A stretch of 64,000 bases of DNA, from the NCBI GenBank assembly GCA_946405145.1, contig CAMJGE010000002.1, positions 124,001-188,000 on the forward strand, given 5' to 3'. The notes under the pieces were generated by a model, which saw only the letters and a list, made by a program, of their open reading frames with translations, ran no database searches and was not told where the DNA came from. Numbering within the stretch: position 1 is the first letter of the stretch; every line of letters begins with the position of its first letter. Positions 39,739 through 50,480 of this stretch are shown piece after piece. Position numbers and translations under genes: made by a program. Origin of the DNA: an uncultured Prevotella sp. Its GTDB lineage: Bacteria > Bacteroidota > Bacteroidia > Bacteroidales > Bacteroidaceae.

Positions 39739-41300
39739 TATTTCTTAATTTTATTATTCAATAATTCACCTATATATTTTCTTTCCGTCGTATCAAGTAC
39801 TATGAAATACGACATAATACCGACTGCCAGTAATGTAAGCAACCCAACTCCAGAAAAGCTAAAAAATGATTTTTCAAAAAAACTACTGAGACCATATAAT
39901 ACAATACCACTTGCAGATAAAGTTATCGTAGATTTAACAACTACAGTCAGCACATGTTTCACCTTCAATGTTGTCATTCTATCTACAATAACCATTGCAT
40001 TAACAAAATACCCTATTCCTGCCGCTAGAATTAAATACATAACCGTTATGATAGGGAATTCCAATTCCAATAATACAAACATTAGAATGATTGCCACTAT
40101 GGCCATATACAAATAGTTCAAGTAGAATTGTTTTATTCTCCCTGTTGCAAGAATGATTGTTCTAAGAGGCAAGGCTATACTTGTAACTAAAATATTAAAT
40201 AGCGACACCCTGCAGAATTCTAATACATGTTCTGGCACGTTTTTAAGCCACAACCCAAGTAAATAATCCCCATAAATTAAGAAAACCACATACACAAACC
40301 CTACTCCTAAATAACACAGCTTAACTGTAAAAAGCACAATATGATCTCTATATGAGTTTTGCTCTGCAACTGTATTGCTTGTAATCTGCGGATCTACTGC
40401 TTTTAATACATTTGTCGAGAAAGACACAACCGCATTTGATAACTGCTGTGAAATACCGTATGCCGTATTATAAAGTAACCCGCCGAATATATTGATTAAA
40501 ATATTCGAAAGATAAGTCAATGAGATTCCTGCCACAGCATTGACTGCGCTCCAACCTGAGAATTGTAATATATCTTTTTGAAGTCCCTTGTCTCTCACCT
40601 TAGCAAAATGAGATTCCTTATATTTGTTGCCGCAATAAAGAACATAAAAGACAATCTGGAATATGCCTACAAATAGCATTGCTCCAGTATATGCTATCAA
40701 AATATCTATACTAACATAAGGAATAATGAATAGGAAAACTAGTTTCATTACTGCCATCAATATCTCTACTGTAGCCGGAACGCCCATATCTTCTTTTGCT
40801 ATAAGAAGAGATGAATAGGTTAGTGAGAAGAAATTACAAACAGCAGTTAGGATAGTAAACTGAAATATCACATTTACCGCATATGTGCGCTCTATAGGAT
40901 AATTTAGAACTTGATTTACTAAAAACAAGCCAATGGTCTCATACAGGATTGTCATTCCTATAGAAAGATAGAAAATAATCCTTAAAGATGTATTAAATAC
41001 TAACCTGCTTGGTATCTCTTGCTTTGTAAATTCGACGTTAAAGAACCTCTGTAAAGCACCTGTTATTGGCATTGAGATAATTGCAAACATAGAAATAACA
41101 CCACCTATGATGTTATTGATGCCATAATCTTCATCTCCCAATAAGTAAAGGGTAAGGCGTGTTGTATAAAAAGCCATTGCCATTACTAGCATCAGCCTAA
41201 TAAAAAGAAACACGCCGTTCTTTATTATAAGTTTAGGATTCTGGAACTTATTACTCACTTGAAAATAATAATCGTAAGTAAAACGAAGAAAAAAGAACAA
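39738..41300 (-). CDS. wzx: Polysaccharide flippase (Wzx/MATE-like)
   Basis: 520 aa, about 12 TM segments; GGVISMFAIISMPITGALQRFFNVEF. Confidence 0.85.
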   Translation of the reverse strand: MFFFLRFTYDYYFQVSNKFQNPKLIIKNGVFLFIRLMLVMAMAFYTTRLTLYLLGDEDYGINNIIGGVISMFAIISMPITGALQRFFNVEFTKQEIPSRLVFNTSLRIIFYLSIGMTILYETIGLFLVNQVLNYPIERTYAVNVIFQFTILTAVCNFFSLTYSSLLIAKEDMGVPATVEILMAVMKLVFLFIIPYVSIDILIAYTGAMLFVGIFQIVFYVLYCGNKYKESHFAKVRDKGLQKDILQFSGWSAVNAVAGISLTYLSNILINIFGGLLYNTAYGISQQLSNAVVSFSTNVLKAVDPQITSNTVAEQNSYRDHIVLFTVKLCYLGVGFVYVVFLIYGDYLLGLWLKNVPEHVLEFCRVSLFNILVTSIALPLRTIILATGRIKQFYLNYLYMAIVAIILMFVLLELEFPIITVMYLILAAGIGYFVNAMVIVDRMTTLKVKHVLTVVVKSTITLSASGIVLYGLSSFFEKSFFSFSGVGLLTLLAVGIMSYFIVLDTTERKYIGELLNNKIKK

Positions 41301-41330
41301 CTATACTTCGACTTATGATGAACGCGTGAA

Positions 41331-42032
41331 TTATATCCTCATCCTTTTAATCTCAAACGCTTCGGCCAGTTCATACCCCATAGAATATCCTCGATACTCG
41401 GCCAAAACCTTCAAAGCTTTAAGCGACCTCGGATGAGGATACTCACGTGTCTCAAACTTATACTCGCTCATCGCATCACACTTTGCTTGCACATCTTCCT
41501 CACTCACCTCCACATAAAGATTCGGGCGGAATTGCTCTGGATGTTGTGAATACTGCCATTCAGTGGCAGAGTTCGTTTCAAAACAGATAATTGTCTTCAC
41601 TTTTTCTTCCTGCATAGGACGAGTGGCAGTCATCACTGCCTGGAAGGTATAGCGATGATCCACATTCAAGTCACCTGCATTATGAGTGAAAATGATATCT
41701 GGCTGGAAATCTTCTTTTTCCTTCTCAACTACCTTAACTATATCAAGCAAAGCATGCGAATCAAAACGATTGTCAGAAAAATTGTAACTATGAATAGACT
41801 TATATCCGATATGACTTCCTGCCGCATTCATATTAGCGTGATGCTCCTCAAGCACCTGTTTCCATTTCTCTGTATCACGAGTATCTGAGCGAGATGTTAT
41901 ACCTTCTCCCAGAATCACCACATGAGCTACTACGCCCTGTTCTTTTATCAGCTTGTGCATCGTAGCGCCCAAGCCTAACAACTCATCATCAGGATGAGCT
42001 ACCACTATCATGATTCTTTTATTCTTAAACAT
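41331..42032 (-). CDS. PIG-L/LmbE deacetylase
   Basis: VAHPDDELLGLGATMHKL, FTHNAGDLNVDHRYTFQAV; start at MFKNKRIM. Confidence 0.9.
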   Translation of the reverse strand: MFKNKRIMIVVAHPDDELLGLGATMHKLIKEQGVVAHVVILGEGITSRSDTRDTEKWKQVLEEHHANMNAAGSHIGYKSIHSYNFSDNRFDSHALLDIVKVVEKEKEDFQPDIIFTHNAGDLNVDHRYTFQAVMTATRPMQEEKVKTIICFETNSATEWQYSQHPEQFRPNLYVEVSEEDVQAKCDAMSEYKFETREYPHPRSLKALKVLAEYRGYSMGYELAEAFEIKRMRI

Positions 42033-42034
42033 AA

Positions 42035-43042
42035 TTAATATTTCAATATTGTACCACCCCAACTTAGGCCAACTCCAAATCCAGAAATCATTACTTTACT
42101 TCCTGCCTCGATCATTTGATTAGACATACAATCCTTCAAACCTATTAGAACTGTTGACGATACCGTATTACCTGTTTCAGAAAGGCTAATATAGAAATTC
42201 CCCTTCGGCAAACCGCAAACTTTTCGTATTGTATTGAGCATAAATTTATTAGCCTGATGGAATACATAGTAATCAATGTCTTCTTTCTGGAGTTGATTCT
42301 TTTCAAGAATCTGAGCCATCATAGCAGGCACTGCATCAAGCGTAAAATTAAAGATGGCCCCGCCATTCATATAAAGATAGTCATCATACCAAATATGGCC
42401 CTCATCGTCCTCAGTACTCAAACCTGTAACGCTTTTTTGTCTGGAAGCTCCAGTTTTTACTATCAGATTATTTGCCCCGCTTCCATCAGTTCCTAAAACG
42501 AATTCCCCTATTTCTGCAAAACCTTCAGTAGAAATCAAGCAGGCTGCTGCTCCATCTCCAAAAATAGAGCGATTACTCTTATCTGAAGGATGTAGGTATT
42601 TGTTATAAGTCTCTGCTGTCAGCAAAAGTACATTCTTTGCGATACCTGCAGAAATCAAACCTTTAGCCATAGCCATACCATAGATGCAACCAGAACAACC
42701 AAGGTTATAATCAAAAGCACCTGCTGATGTCGGTATGCCTAATCTGTCTTGTAAAACACAAGCTGTAGATGGAAGGAAATAATCTGGGCTTTGGGTGCAA
42801 AGCATCAAAAAGTCAATTGATTTAGGGTCTATCTGATATTCATCAAACAGTTTCCATGCTGCCTTCCCAGCCATATCACCAGCAGTTTCATTATCTGCTG
42901 CTAGATGACGAGAATCTACTCCAACCTTTTGAGCTACTTTATCTACACTCCACTCAGGGAACTCTTTTACAAGTTCCTCATTGGTTACTACCCTTTCAGG
43001 CAAATAATATGATAATGCTTTAATGTATGCCATGCTTACCAA
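42035..43042 (-). CDS. 3-oxoacyl-ACP synthase III-like ketosynthase
   Basis: FDYNLGCSGCIYGMAMAKGLI active Cys, FGDGAAACLIS, YYVFHQANKFMLNTI, ETGNTVSST. Confidence 0.92.
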   Translation of the reverse strand: MVSMAYIKALSYYLPERVVTNEELVKEFPEWSVDKVAQKVGVDSRHLAADNETAGDMAGKAAWKLFDEYQIDPKSIDFLMLCTQSPDYFLPSTACVLQDRLGIPTSAGAFDYNLGCSGCIYGMAMAKGLISAGIAKNVLLLTAETYNKYLHPSDKSNRSIFGDGAAACLISTEGFAEIGEFVLGTDGSGANNLIVKTGASRQKSVTGLSTEDDEGHIWYDDYLYMNGGAIFNFTLDAVPAMMAQILEKNQLQKEDIDYYVFHQANKFMLNTIRKVCGLPKGNFYISLSETGNTVSSTVLIGLKDCMSNQMIEAGSKVMISGFGVGLSWGGTILKY

Positions 43043-43043
43043 T

Positions 43044-43787
43044 TCAACAGCCCCCCCCAGATATCTTAACGTTGCTACCTGTCATCCATGTAGATGCGTC
43101 TGACAACATATAGATAGCCAAGTTAGCAATATCTTCAGGAGTACCATAACGTTTAAGGGGATATTTCTGTTCGTCTTCTTTTAACTGTTCTTCATCAATA
43201 CCATCTTGAAGAATCAAATCTGTCCATATCATGGCAGGGCTGATACAGTTAACCCTAACCTTGCGCGGAGCCAGTTCCAATGCCAAACAGTTAGCGTAAG
43301 AAACTATTGCTCCTTTTGATGCGCTATAAAAAGCATTCCCTATACTTGGAGACCATGTAGAGATGGAAGCTATAAAGACAATAGAAGCTCCTTTGTTTAT
43401 CTTCTTATGTCTCAGTAACTCTGACTGGAGCAGAACAGGGCCTTTAAAATTCGTATCCATAACAGCATCGACATCCTGCTCATTTGCAACCTTGCATAAT
43501 ACCCGTTGGCCAATACCTGCACAATGCACCACACCATCAATGGCTGGTAGTTCGGATATCATTCTGGTAACAGAATCACTATTGGTCAAATCAGCTATTA
43601 TCACTCGATGGTCGCCTGTTTCTAGCAGAGCCAGGGTTGCATCCAATTTCATCTGATTACGACCATTCAGAATTATAGTTGCCCCCATTTTGGAACAAGC
43701 TATAGCAACGCCCCGACCAATACCAGATGATGAACCTGTTACCAAGATAGTTTTACCTTTAAGCGAAAAGGGATTGAACTCTATCAT
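43044..43787 (-). CDS. SDR-family oxidoreductase (FabG-like)
   Basis: ILVTGSSSGIGRGVAIACS, YSASKGAI, 247 aa. Confidence 0.92.
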   Translation of the reverse strand: MIEFNPFSLKGKTILVTGSSSGIGRGVAIACSKMGATIILNGRNQMKLDATLALLETGDHRVIIADLTNSDSVTRMISELPAIDGVVHCAGIGQRVLCKVANEQDVDAVMDTNFKGPVLLQSELLRHKKINKGASIVFIASISTWSPSIGNAFYSASKGAIVSYANCLALELAPRKVRVNCISPAMIWTDLILQDGIDEEQLKEDEQKYPLKRYGTPEDIANLAIYMLSDASTWMTGSNVKISGGGC

Positions 43788-44014
43788 TACTTAGAAACAA
43801 TGAGATTAAAAAGATCCTCTACAGTCTCGCATTCACGGATTTCCTTTCCTGTAATTGTCTTGCCATATTGTGTTTTGGCCATAGCAATTACACCCATTCC
43901 TATCAATGAGCCCCATTCCTCCAATTCATGAAATTTCGTTCCAGACTGTATTACTGATACATCTGTATCATCAAATTGATTCGCAAAATTAGAAATAAAA
44001 TCCTTAATGTCCAT
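43787..44014 (-). CDS. Acyl carrier protein-like
   Basis: 75 aa; EEWGSLIGMGVIAMAKTQYGKTITGKEIRECETVEDLFNLI fits ACP fold; 1-nt overlap with SDR gene. Confidence 0.75.
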   Translation of the reverse strand: MDIKDFISNFANQFDDTDVSVIQSGTKFHELEEWGSLIGMGVIAMAKTQYGKTITGKEIRECETVEDLFNLIVSK

Positions 44015-44035
44015 ATTGATTATTATTAATTATAA

Positions 44036-45091
44036 CTATTCTTGAATAAAATCCAAACTGAATCTTGTTCCTTTATCTATATCACAATTTACTTTTTTCC
44101 CTAAAACGTTTTTCAAATATTTTGGATGTAAGCCAAACCCTGGTCGTATAGAAGCAATATTACTTTCAGTTATAACATCACCTTTTTTCATGTTTGAAAC
44201 GACATATAGGGATCTCATAAACCTTCGACTACTTTCATTCTTGGGACTCAGTTCATACTTATTACTACCTAAAATCTTTTCTACATTATGAACGCGATCA
44301 ACCAACATTCTAAATTCATTAGGTTCCATTGAGAATTGTGAATCTGGGCCACCCATTTTTCTGTCTAAAATGAAGTGCTTCTCAATAACCTTTGAACCAA
44401 GGACAACAGATGATGTAGCAACTATATCTCCTAATGTGTGGTCAGAAATACCTACTAAGCAATCATAATCTTCAGAAAACTGAGAAACCATTCTGAGGTT
44501 AACTTCATCCCATGGTGTCGGATATTCTGATGTGCATTTTAACAATATAACACTTTCGTTCCCCACGTTCCGACATGTTTCAAGAGCCAGTTCTATATCT
44601 TCCTTATGTGCAATTCCCGTAGATATAATAACAGGCTTACCATAACTTGCCGCCTTTTCAATTAGTGGAATGTCAGTTATTTCAAATGAGGCTATCTTGA
44701 ACGCATCAACTTCTATCTCATTGAGGAAATCAACCGCCTGCAAATCAAATGGAGATGAGATAAAAGCCTTTCCTTTAGATTTCACATAATCACGAATAGG
44801 TTTTTGCCATTCCCAAGGAGTATATGTCTTTTGATATAGCTGGTATAATGTCATATTATCCCATAGCGTACCACCTTTTACTACAAAATCCTCCTTATCA
44901 CAATCAATTGTGATTTTATCAGGCCTAGATGTCTGAATCTTCACACAGTCAACACCTGAATCAATCATCGCATCGATTGTCTTGATTGCAATATTATAAT
45001 CATTTTGATGATTACAAGACAACTCTCCTATTACAAAAGTCGGAGATTCTTTTGAAATGTTGAAATCACCAATTTTAATATTTTTTTTCAT
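44036..45091 (-). CDS. pseI: Pseudaminic acid synthase / NeuB family
   Basis: FVIGELSCNHQNDYNIAIKTIDAMIDSGVDCVKIQT, VGISDHTLGDIVATSSVVLGSKVIEKHFILDRKMGGPDSQFSMEP, C-terminal SAF-like domain. Confidence 0.93.
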   Translation of the reverse strand: MKKNIKIGDFNISKESPTFVIGELSCNHQNDYNIAIKTIDAMIDSGVDCVKIQTSRPDKITIDCDKEDFVVKGGTLWDNMTLYQLYQKTYTPWEWQKPIRDYVKSKGKAFISSPFDLQAVDFLNEIEVDAFKIASFEITDIPLIEKAASYGKPVIISTGIAHKEDIELALETCRNVGNESVILLKCTSEYPTPWDEVNLRMVSQFSEDYDCLVGISDHTLGDIVATSSVVLGSKVIEKHFILDRKMGGPDSQFSMEPNEFRMLVDRVHNVEKILGSNKYELSPKNESSRRFMRSLYVVSNMKKGDVITESNIASIRPGFGLHPKYLKNVLGKKVNCDIDKGTRFSLDFIQE

Positions 45092-45102
45092 ACAGCAAAT
45101 AT

Positions 45103-46083
45103 TTAAAATGCATCTGAGTCACCCATTACCAAACGCCAATTACGAAAATCAAGTAGAAGATTTTTCTCTGCTTCAGAAATACAATTATTAGGTAAAAAAC
45201 AAAGACCAAGGAATGTATCAAAGCCATTCTCCTGAAATCCAAGTTTAATTAAAACGTCTTTCACTCTTTCGTTGATTTTCCAAAAAGAGAAAATCTCACA
45301 TTCTCCTGAGAAATGGTTTATGATATCTTTCAGAAGAATGTCTAAATCTATATTATTATCATCAATGAGCAAATCAATAATATGGAAGAACTTTATACCC
45401 TCTTTTTCATACAACTTCGTAACAACACAACCAACAAAAACATCCTTTAAATATATTTTATAAGATTTGTATAATTGCTGCGGATGATAAAAATAACGAG
45501 CACAATAATAGTTTAAGCTACGACATAGTTCAACACCTTCTTTAAATCGATTATCTAGAATTTGATTTAATGAAAAAATAAAACCATAATCTATTTTATT
45601 AATTATTTCAAAAGTGTATTTTATGTTATTATCATAAAGATATTCCTCTTTCGAGTTTTTTTCTAGTGCCATAAATTTCTCCACTTTATAATGATTAGGA
45701 AATTTATAAAGAGGCCTAGCATTCTTGTTAGGGAAGCCATAATGAAATTCTATTCCTTCATCTACAGCCATGTTATCTGCCATTTCTAATAATGGTAATA
45801 TCAAATCCCTATCACGATAATCTTTATCTATTATTGTGTGATAACTCATACCACATTTTATAATTCTACCCCCTACATTCATTTCATAAGGCATAATTGC
45901 TGTATGTCCGTAAATGTTGTCCTTTTCGTCCGATACTACAGCTATTAAGCTGGGGTGCGTTGGTAATATTCTATTTATCCAAACCCAGAAACTGTTGTCT
46001 CTCAAATAGGGGGTGTTCCTTGTAAACATCTTTGAGATTGAAATCTCATCTCCAGGTTTATATGGTCTGACTTCCAAATTCAT
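45103..46083 (-). CDS. GNAT-family acetyltransferase-like protein
   Basis: VRPYKPGDEISISKMF...; HYGFPNKNARPLYKF. Confidence 0.65.
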   Translation of the reverse strand: MNLEVRPYKPGDEISISKMFTRNTPYLRDNSFWVWINRILPTHPSLIAVVSDEKDNIYGHTAIMPYEMNVGGRIIKCGMSYHTIIDKDYRDRDLILPLLEMADNMAVDEGIEFHYGFPNKNARPLYKFPNHYKVEKFMALEKNSKEEYLYDNNIKYTFEIINKIDYGFIFSLNQILDNRFKEGVELCRSLNYYCARYFYHPQQLYKSYKIYLKDVFVGCVVTKLYEKEGIKFFHIIDLLIDDNNIDLDILLKDIINHFSGECEIFSFWKINERVKDVLIKLGFQENGFDTFLGLCFLPNNCISEAEKNLLLDFRNWRLVMGDSDAF

Positions 46084-47510
46084 ATTGTTTTTGAAATAAA
46101 AGAATAATAGTTTACATTATTTGAGCTGCATAATAATTCAAATTCACATGCTAGAAACATCTTATTGGATGAAGCATTATTTACTTTAACTTCTGAAACA
46201 AAAGAGTTAATACCCTTCATACAATGTTCATACTCAATGGCAGACTTTAGCATGGCTTTACCAAATCCTTTTCCCCTGTATTCTTTGGCAATTGAAATAT
46301 CGATTTCGGCTTTACTTCCTTTTATAATATCAAAGCGAACCTGTCCTATTGGCTTCATTTGATAATAACAAAGTAAGAGATGAGATTTTTCAGATGATAC
46401 TTTTGAGCTAAACCATTTAATATGATCATCCCATAGAATCGGCTCTGTGTGAAATGCCATCTGCCTTACCATTGGATCATTAGCCCAATCAAAATAAATG
46501 CGGGCATCTTCAATCTTTGCTTCCCGAACAGTTACTTCTGAAATAAATAGAGCATTAAAATGTGCCCTTACGTCAGGTTTCTGAAACTGATTTCTATTTA
46601 TACCATCATTGACCTTTCCAAAAATACTTTGTAACTTTTCTGCATTAATATCACGTAAATCACCAACATAGGTAAGACCCAAATGCTGATTATTTCCGAC
46701 ATTCCGACATATATCCATTTGATTCTCTACATAATAACCATATAGTACTTTACAACCAGAGAATATTGCTTCCCATAATAAAGAACTTGCTGGAAGAAAA
46801 GCCACCTCTGCTCGTCGCATCAGTTCTGCCATCTCAAAAGCAGGTACAGTCTTATGTATTTCTATATTGGAATGCTGACTTACTATTTCATCTAAAACAT
46901 CTAAATATTTGAATGCATCCCCAACTATGACATCTACATGATATTGTTCTAATGCTGTTTCCAGATATTGTATAGTCCTACAGGTTAAATTATAGACATC
47001 TGCACCTCCATAACATATCAGAATACTATTACGATTATTATCATCTTTTCCACTTTCAAGAAAAGGCTTTCGCAAAAGTGCATAGTTTAAACCTAAACAC
47101 AATTGTGTATAGGGTTCTAAAGAGTAATCTTCTTTCTTTGCGCCATATGCATGGTTAATAACAATATCTGCATAATAATGCCTGTCGTGCACATCGTCTA
47201 TACATACCAGTTTACAACCCTTTTTCTTAATTTGTTGCTGATATTCTTCTGAATAGAAATAGTTATCGAGGACTACTATTTCTGTCCCTGATAGGCAAGC
47301 CAGGAAATCCTCAAATTTCGTTGAATCAGATAGGGAAACATAATGGCACACCTTCTGCAACTCCCCTATCTGATAAGGAGATGGTTCGGCTGTGTAAAAT
47401 ACACAGTCGAAGTTATCTTTAAGCATATCAGCTAATGCCAGTGTTCGGATAAAGTGTCCGTACCCAATCTGCGCACTGGCATCAGCACGAAAACTGATTT
47501 TTTTCTTCAA
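46080..47510 (-). CDS. pseG: Fusion of PseG (UDP-2,4-diacetamido-trideoxy-altropyranose hydrolase) and a PseH-like GNAT domain
   Basis: N-term ISFRADASAQIGYGHFIRTLALADML; C-term VTVREAKIEDARIYFDWANDPMVRQ...YRGKGFGKAML. Confidence 0.88.
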   Translation of the reverse strand: MKKKISFRADASAQIGYGHFIRTLALADMLKDNFDCVFYTAEPSPYQIGELQKVCHYVSLSDSTKFEDFLACLSGTEIVVLDNYFYSEEYQQQIKKKGCKLVCIDDVHDRHYYADIVINHAYGAKKEDYSLEPYTQLCLGLNYALLRKPFLESGKDDNNRNSILICYGGADVYNLTCRTIQYLETALEQYHVDVIVGDAFKYLDVLDEIVSQHSNIEIHKTVPAFEMAELMRRAEVAFLPASSLLWEAIFSGCKVLYGYYVENQMDICRNVGNNQHLGLTYVGDLRDINAEKLQSIFGKVNDGINRNQFQKPDVRAHFNALFISEVTVREAKIEDARIYFDWANDPMVRQMAFHTEPILWDDHIKWFSSKVSSEKSHLLLCYYQMKPIGQVRFDIIKGSKAEIDISIAKEYRGKGFGKAMLKSAIEYEHCMKGINSFVSEVKVNNASSNKMFLACEFELLCSSNNVNYYSFISKTI

Positions 47511-47519
47511 GTTTGTTTG

Positions 47520-48827
47520 TTAATTCAAACGTTTGAATCCACTCTGACATACCGGACCCTCAAGTGCCTTCATAACATCCTTGCCATCCTCGAAATCACG
47601 AATATCTGCAAAGATAGGTTCAAGCGCCTCGAAATAGGCATCCATAATATCAGGAGTATGACAAATACATGAGTTGAGGTTGGTGCTTCCCAAGAAGCCT
47701 TTCTTCAACATTTCTTGAGTAACGTAGGTCTTGTAAGCCAATGCGTTCGGACTATCGAAAGTATAACCGCACATCGCAGCGATCCCCCACTGGTTAATTT
47801 TCAGCCCATATTTGTCGGCAAGATTTTGCCAGCGGATTTTTGTCTTGTTACCATTCTCAGTGATTATCTCCCATGACCTTAATCGCTCCATCTCATTGAG
47901 TGCAGCCAAAGCAGCAGCTGGCCCAATACGGTCCGTCCAAAAGGTTGAGCTAATCCAACTGCCCTGAGCAGCATCCATGATTTCCTTCTTACCAAGGATA
48001 GCGGCAATCACGTAGCCATTACCCATCGTCTTGGAATAAATAGTCATATCAGGATATACGCCATACTTCTTGTGCAGACCACCGAAAGTCTCACGGAATC
48101 CGCTTGTGCACTCATCAAAAATAAGAAGGACGCCATATTCATTGCAAAGATTGCGGATAAATTCCAGATATCCTTCAGCTGGGCCAAAGTTACGACATAC
48201 CTCCATCTTGACGGCAGCAAGATCGGGTGTATTACGAATGATATTCTCTATTTCTTCGAAATCATTATAATGGAATGGGATTGATGTACCACGTAAAGCT
48301 TTTGGGACACCGCCTGTTGGAATTCCGGGGAGAAGATGACCGGCAAGAGCATCGTTTTCGCCGAGGTTTACAGATACATACCAGTCATGCCATCCATGAT
48401 AACCACAGATAGCAACCTTATCCTTGCCTGTAAAGGCGCGGGCAATACGAATACATACAGAATTGGCTTCACCACCGCCACGAGTGTAACGAACACCACC
48501 TGCCCAGGAATTAAAGCCAATCAGTCGTTCTGCCAAATAAACTTCTTCTGGACAATTAAAAGTTGTTAGGTTTCCCGCCTTAACAACTTTCATGACAGCC
48601 TCATCCACGGCTTCGTTAGCATAACCAAGCGTATTTGTTCCTACGCCCATCGAGCAAACATCAAAGTAATGATTACCGTCAAGGTCCCATACTTCACAGC
48701 CTTTGGACTTGCTATAGTAAGCAGGCCAATTTTCTGGCAACCACAGTTCTGGCCTCTTTGAAAGGAGGGATGTACCTCCAGGAATTAATGTTTTAGCTTT
48801 TTTATAAAGCTCTTGTCCTTTTCCCAT
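47520..48827 (-). CDS. Class III aminotransferase, glutamate-1-semialdehyde aminomutase-like
   Basis: TRGGGEANSVCIRIARAFTGKDKVAICGYHGWHDWY, LLIFDECTSGFRE, YSKTMGNGYVIAAILG. Confidence 0.9.
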   Translation of the reverse strand: MGKGQELYKKAKTLIPGGTSLLSKRPELWLPENWPAYYSKSKGCEVWDLDGNHYFDVCSMGVGTNTLGYANEAVDEAVMKVVKAGNLTTFNCPEEVYLAERLIGFNSWAGGVRYTRGGGEANSVCIRIARAFTGKDKVAICGYHGWHDWYVSVNLGENDALAGHLLPGIPTGGVPKALRGTSIPFHYNDFEEIENIIRNTPDLAAVKMEVCRNFGPAEGYLEFIRNLCNEYGVLLIFDECTSGFRETFGGLHKKYGVYPDMTIYSKTMGNGYVIAAILGKKEIMDAAQGSWISSTFWTDRIGPAAALAALNEMERLRSWEIITENGNKTKIRWQNLADKYGLKINQWGIAAMCGYTFDSPNALAYKTYVTQEMLKKGFLGSTNLNSCICHTPDIMDAYFEALEPIFADIRDFEDGKDVMKALEGPVCQSGFKRLN

Positions 48828-48838
48828 AATAATATTAT

Positions 48839-49621
48839 TTATTTCTTTACGTAAACCCCATCATTTGCTATTGACTTAGCATAGCCTTCATTGTTTGAAA
48901 ACCTACTATTGATAGTGTAAATCTCCTTATGATCAATAAGATAATCAATATAGGTTTTCCAATCCTTTTCAATACCAAGATTCTCAATAAGAGTCTTTAT
49001 TACTTCAAAATCCTCTGGCTCATCAATGGTGATTCGGTAATCGTTTGCATCAAACTTACCAACAGGATTCGGGAAGTTGTATGTTTTAAAAATAGTACCT
49101 CCATCTGCTGAACCATTTTTCCAGATGTAGGGCGTAACATGTTCGCGCTCTGACTTGAGTGTTGCTTCATTATAAGCTTTCTCCAAAGCTGTGAACTTCA
49201 TCACCTCAGTATCAAGTCCATCAGGAAAACTTGCTGCCTGAGTACGGACATAATCGAATTCTGGATGCTCAATAGCAAATGTGACGACAGTATCAATCAC
49301 ATTTGGATCAATAAGAGGGCAGTCTGAAGTAAGACGAATGACATAATCTGGATGCTCTGGTTCTGCAGTTCCATAAAAACGAGACAAAACATCATCTATA
49401 GATCCTTTGTGGTATTCTACCCTTACCTTGTCAGCTACAGCGACAATAAAACTTGCGCCTTCTTCATCTGTTGTGGCTATCTTAAGTTTATCGATAGTTT
49501 TAGCTAGAAGAATTCGCCTAAGGTGGAGTTCAAGGAGCGTCTTCCCATTCACTTCTTTTAAGATTTTGGCAGGAAGGCGTGTTGAGCCATAACGAGCCTG
49601 AGTAATTGCTAATACTTTCAT
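48839..49621 (-). CDS. pseF: Cytidylyltransferase family protein (PseF/SpsF-like)
   Basis: LAITQARYGSTRLPAKILKEVNGKTLLELHLRR, RLTSDCPLIDPNVID. Confidence 0.85.
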   Translation of the reverse strand: MKVLAITQARYGSTRLPAKILKEVNGKTLLELHLRRILLAKTIDKLKIATTDEEGASFIVAVADKVRVEYHKGSIDDVLSRFYGTAEPEHPDYVIRLTSDCPLIDPNVIDTVVTFAIEHPEFDYVRTQAASFPDGLDTEVMKFTALEKAYNEATLKSEREHVTPYIWKNGSADGGTIFKTYNFPNPVGKFDANDYRITIDEPEDFEVIKTLIENLGIEKDWKTYIDYLIDHKEIYTINSRFSNNEGYAKSIANDGVYVKK

Positions 49622-49622
49622 T

Positions 49623-50480
49623 CTAATTCCAGTTTACTGGGTTTAATAGCGCTTTTTCCTTTATATCAATATTACTAATGTAATCAATGTCCTCATGAGA
49701 TAGATTCACTGAAGCCACCATTAAGTTGGCTTCCAGTTGCTCATGATTATCAACACCAATCAAGGCGCCTTTAACGCTTGGATTTGAAATCACATAACCC
49801 AAGGCTAACTGTTCTACAGATAATCCTCTATTGCTACAATAATGATGCAAATCATCCAGATAATTCTTTAATGGCATGAGTCTTTCAGACAAGGTATTTG
49901 TATCCTTAAAAAACAATCCTTGTAAGAATGCCGAACGTGTATGAATCTCAACACCCATATCGACTAATTCAGGCATATAGGGCTCAAACCGCTTATCAAA
50001 GATGTTATATGGGAACTGAAGAAGATCGAATTTCACACCTCTATCAAGCAAGTATTGAAGTTGCTCAACATTATAAAGCGAGAATCCAACCTTCTTTATT
50101 TTTCCTTCATTTTTAAGAGCAGTCATTTCGTCGAAGATCTCTTGCTTCTCCTGATAGAAATCAAAATGGTGAACTAAATAGCCGTAGAGACTATCTACAC
50201 CAAGTTTACCAATAGAGTTTTCGAATGTACTGCGCACACTCTCCTCGCATCTTGGGTATTTCGAAACTATGTTGAACTGAGTGGAGTTCATTTTAAGAGC
50301 TTCACCCAAAACGACCTCACTTGTTCCGTAAGCAGATGACGTGTCAAGTATATTAATCCCTTCCATTTTTGATATTTCAAGAATCTTACACACTTCATCT
50401 AAATTCACCTGACCGGACGTGTTATTTATGCCATATTTGACACCAAACTGCACGGTGCCAAGTACAATTTTATTTCTCAT
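49623..50480 (-). CDS. Aldo/keto reductase
   Basis: VLGTVQFGVKYGINNTSGQV, INILDTSSAYGTSEVVLGEAL. Confidence 0.9.
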   Translation of the reverse strand: MRNKIVLGTVQFGVKYGINNTSGQVNLDEVCKILEISKMEGINILDTSSAYGTSEVVLGEALKMNSTQFNIVSKYPRCEESVRSTFENSIGKLGVDSLYGYLVHHFDFYQEKQEIFDEMTALKNEGKIKKVGFSLYNVEQLQYLLDRGVKFDLLQFPYNIFDKRFEPYMPELVDMGVEIHTRSAFLQGLFFKDTNTLSERLMPLKNYLDDLHHYCSNRGLSVEQLALGYVISNPSVKGALIGVDNHEQLEANLMVASVNLSHEDIDYISNIDIKEKALLNPVNWN

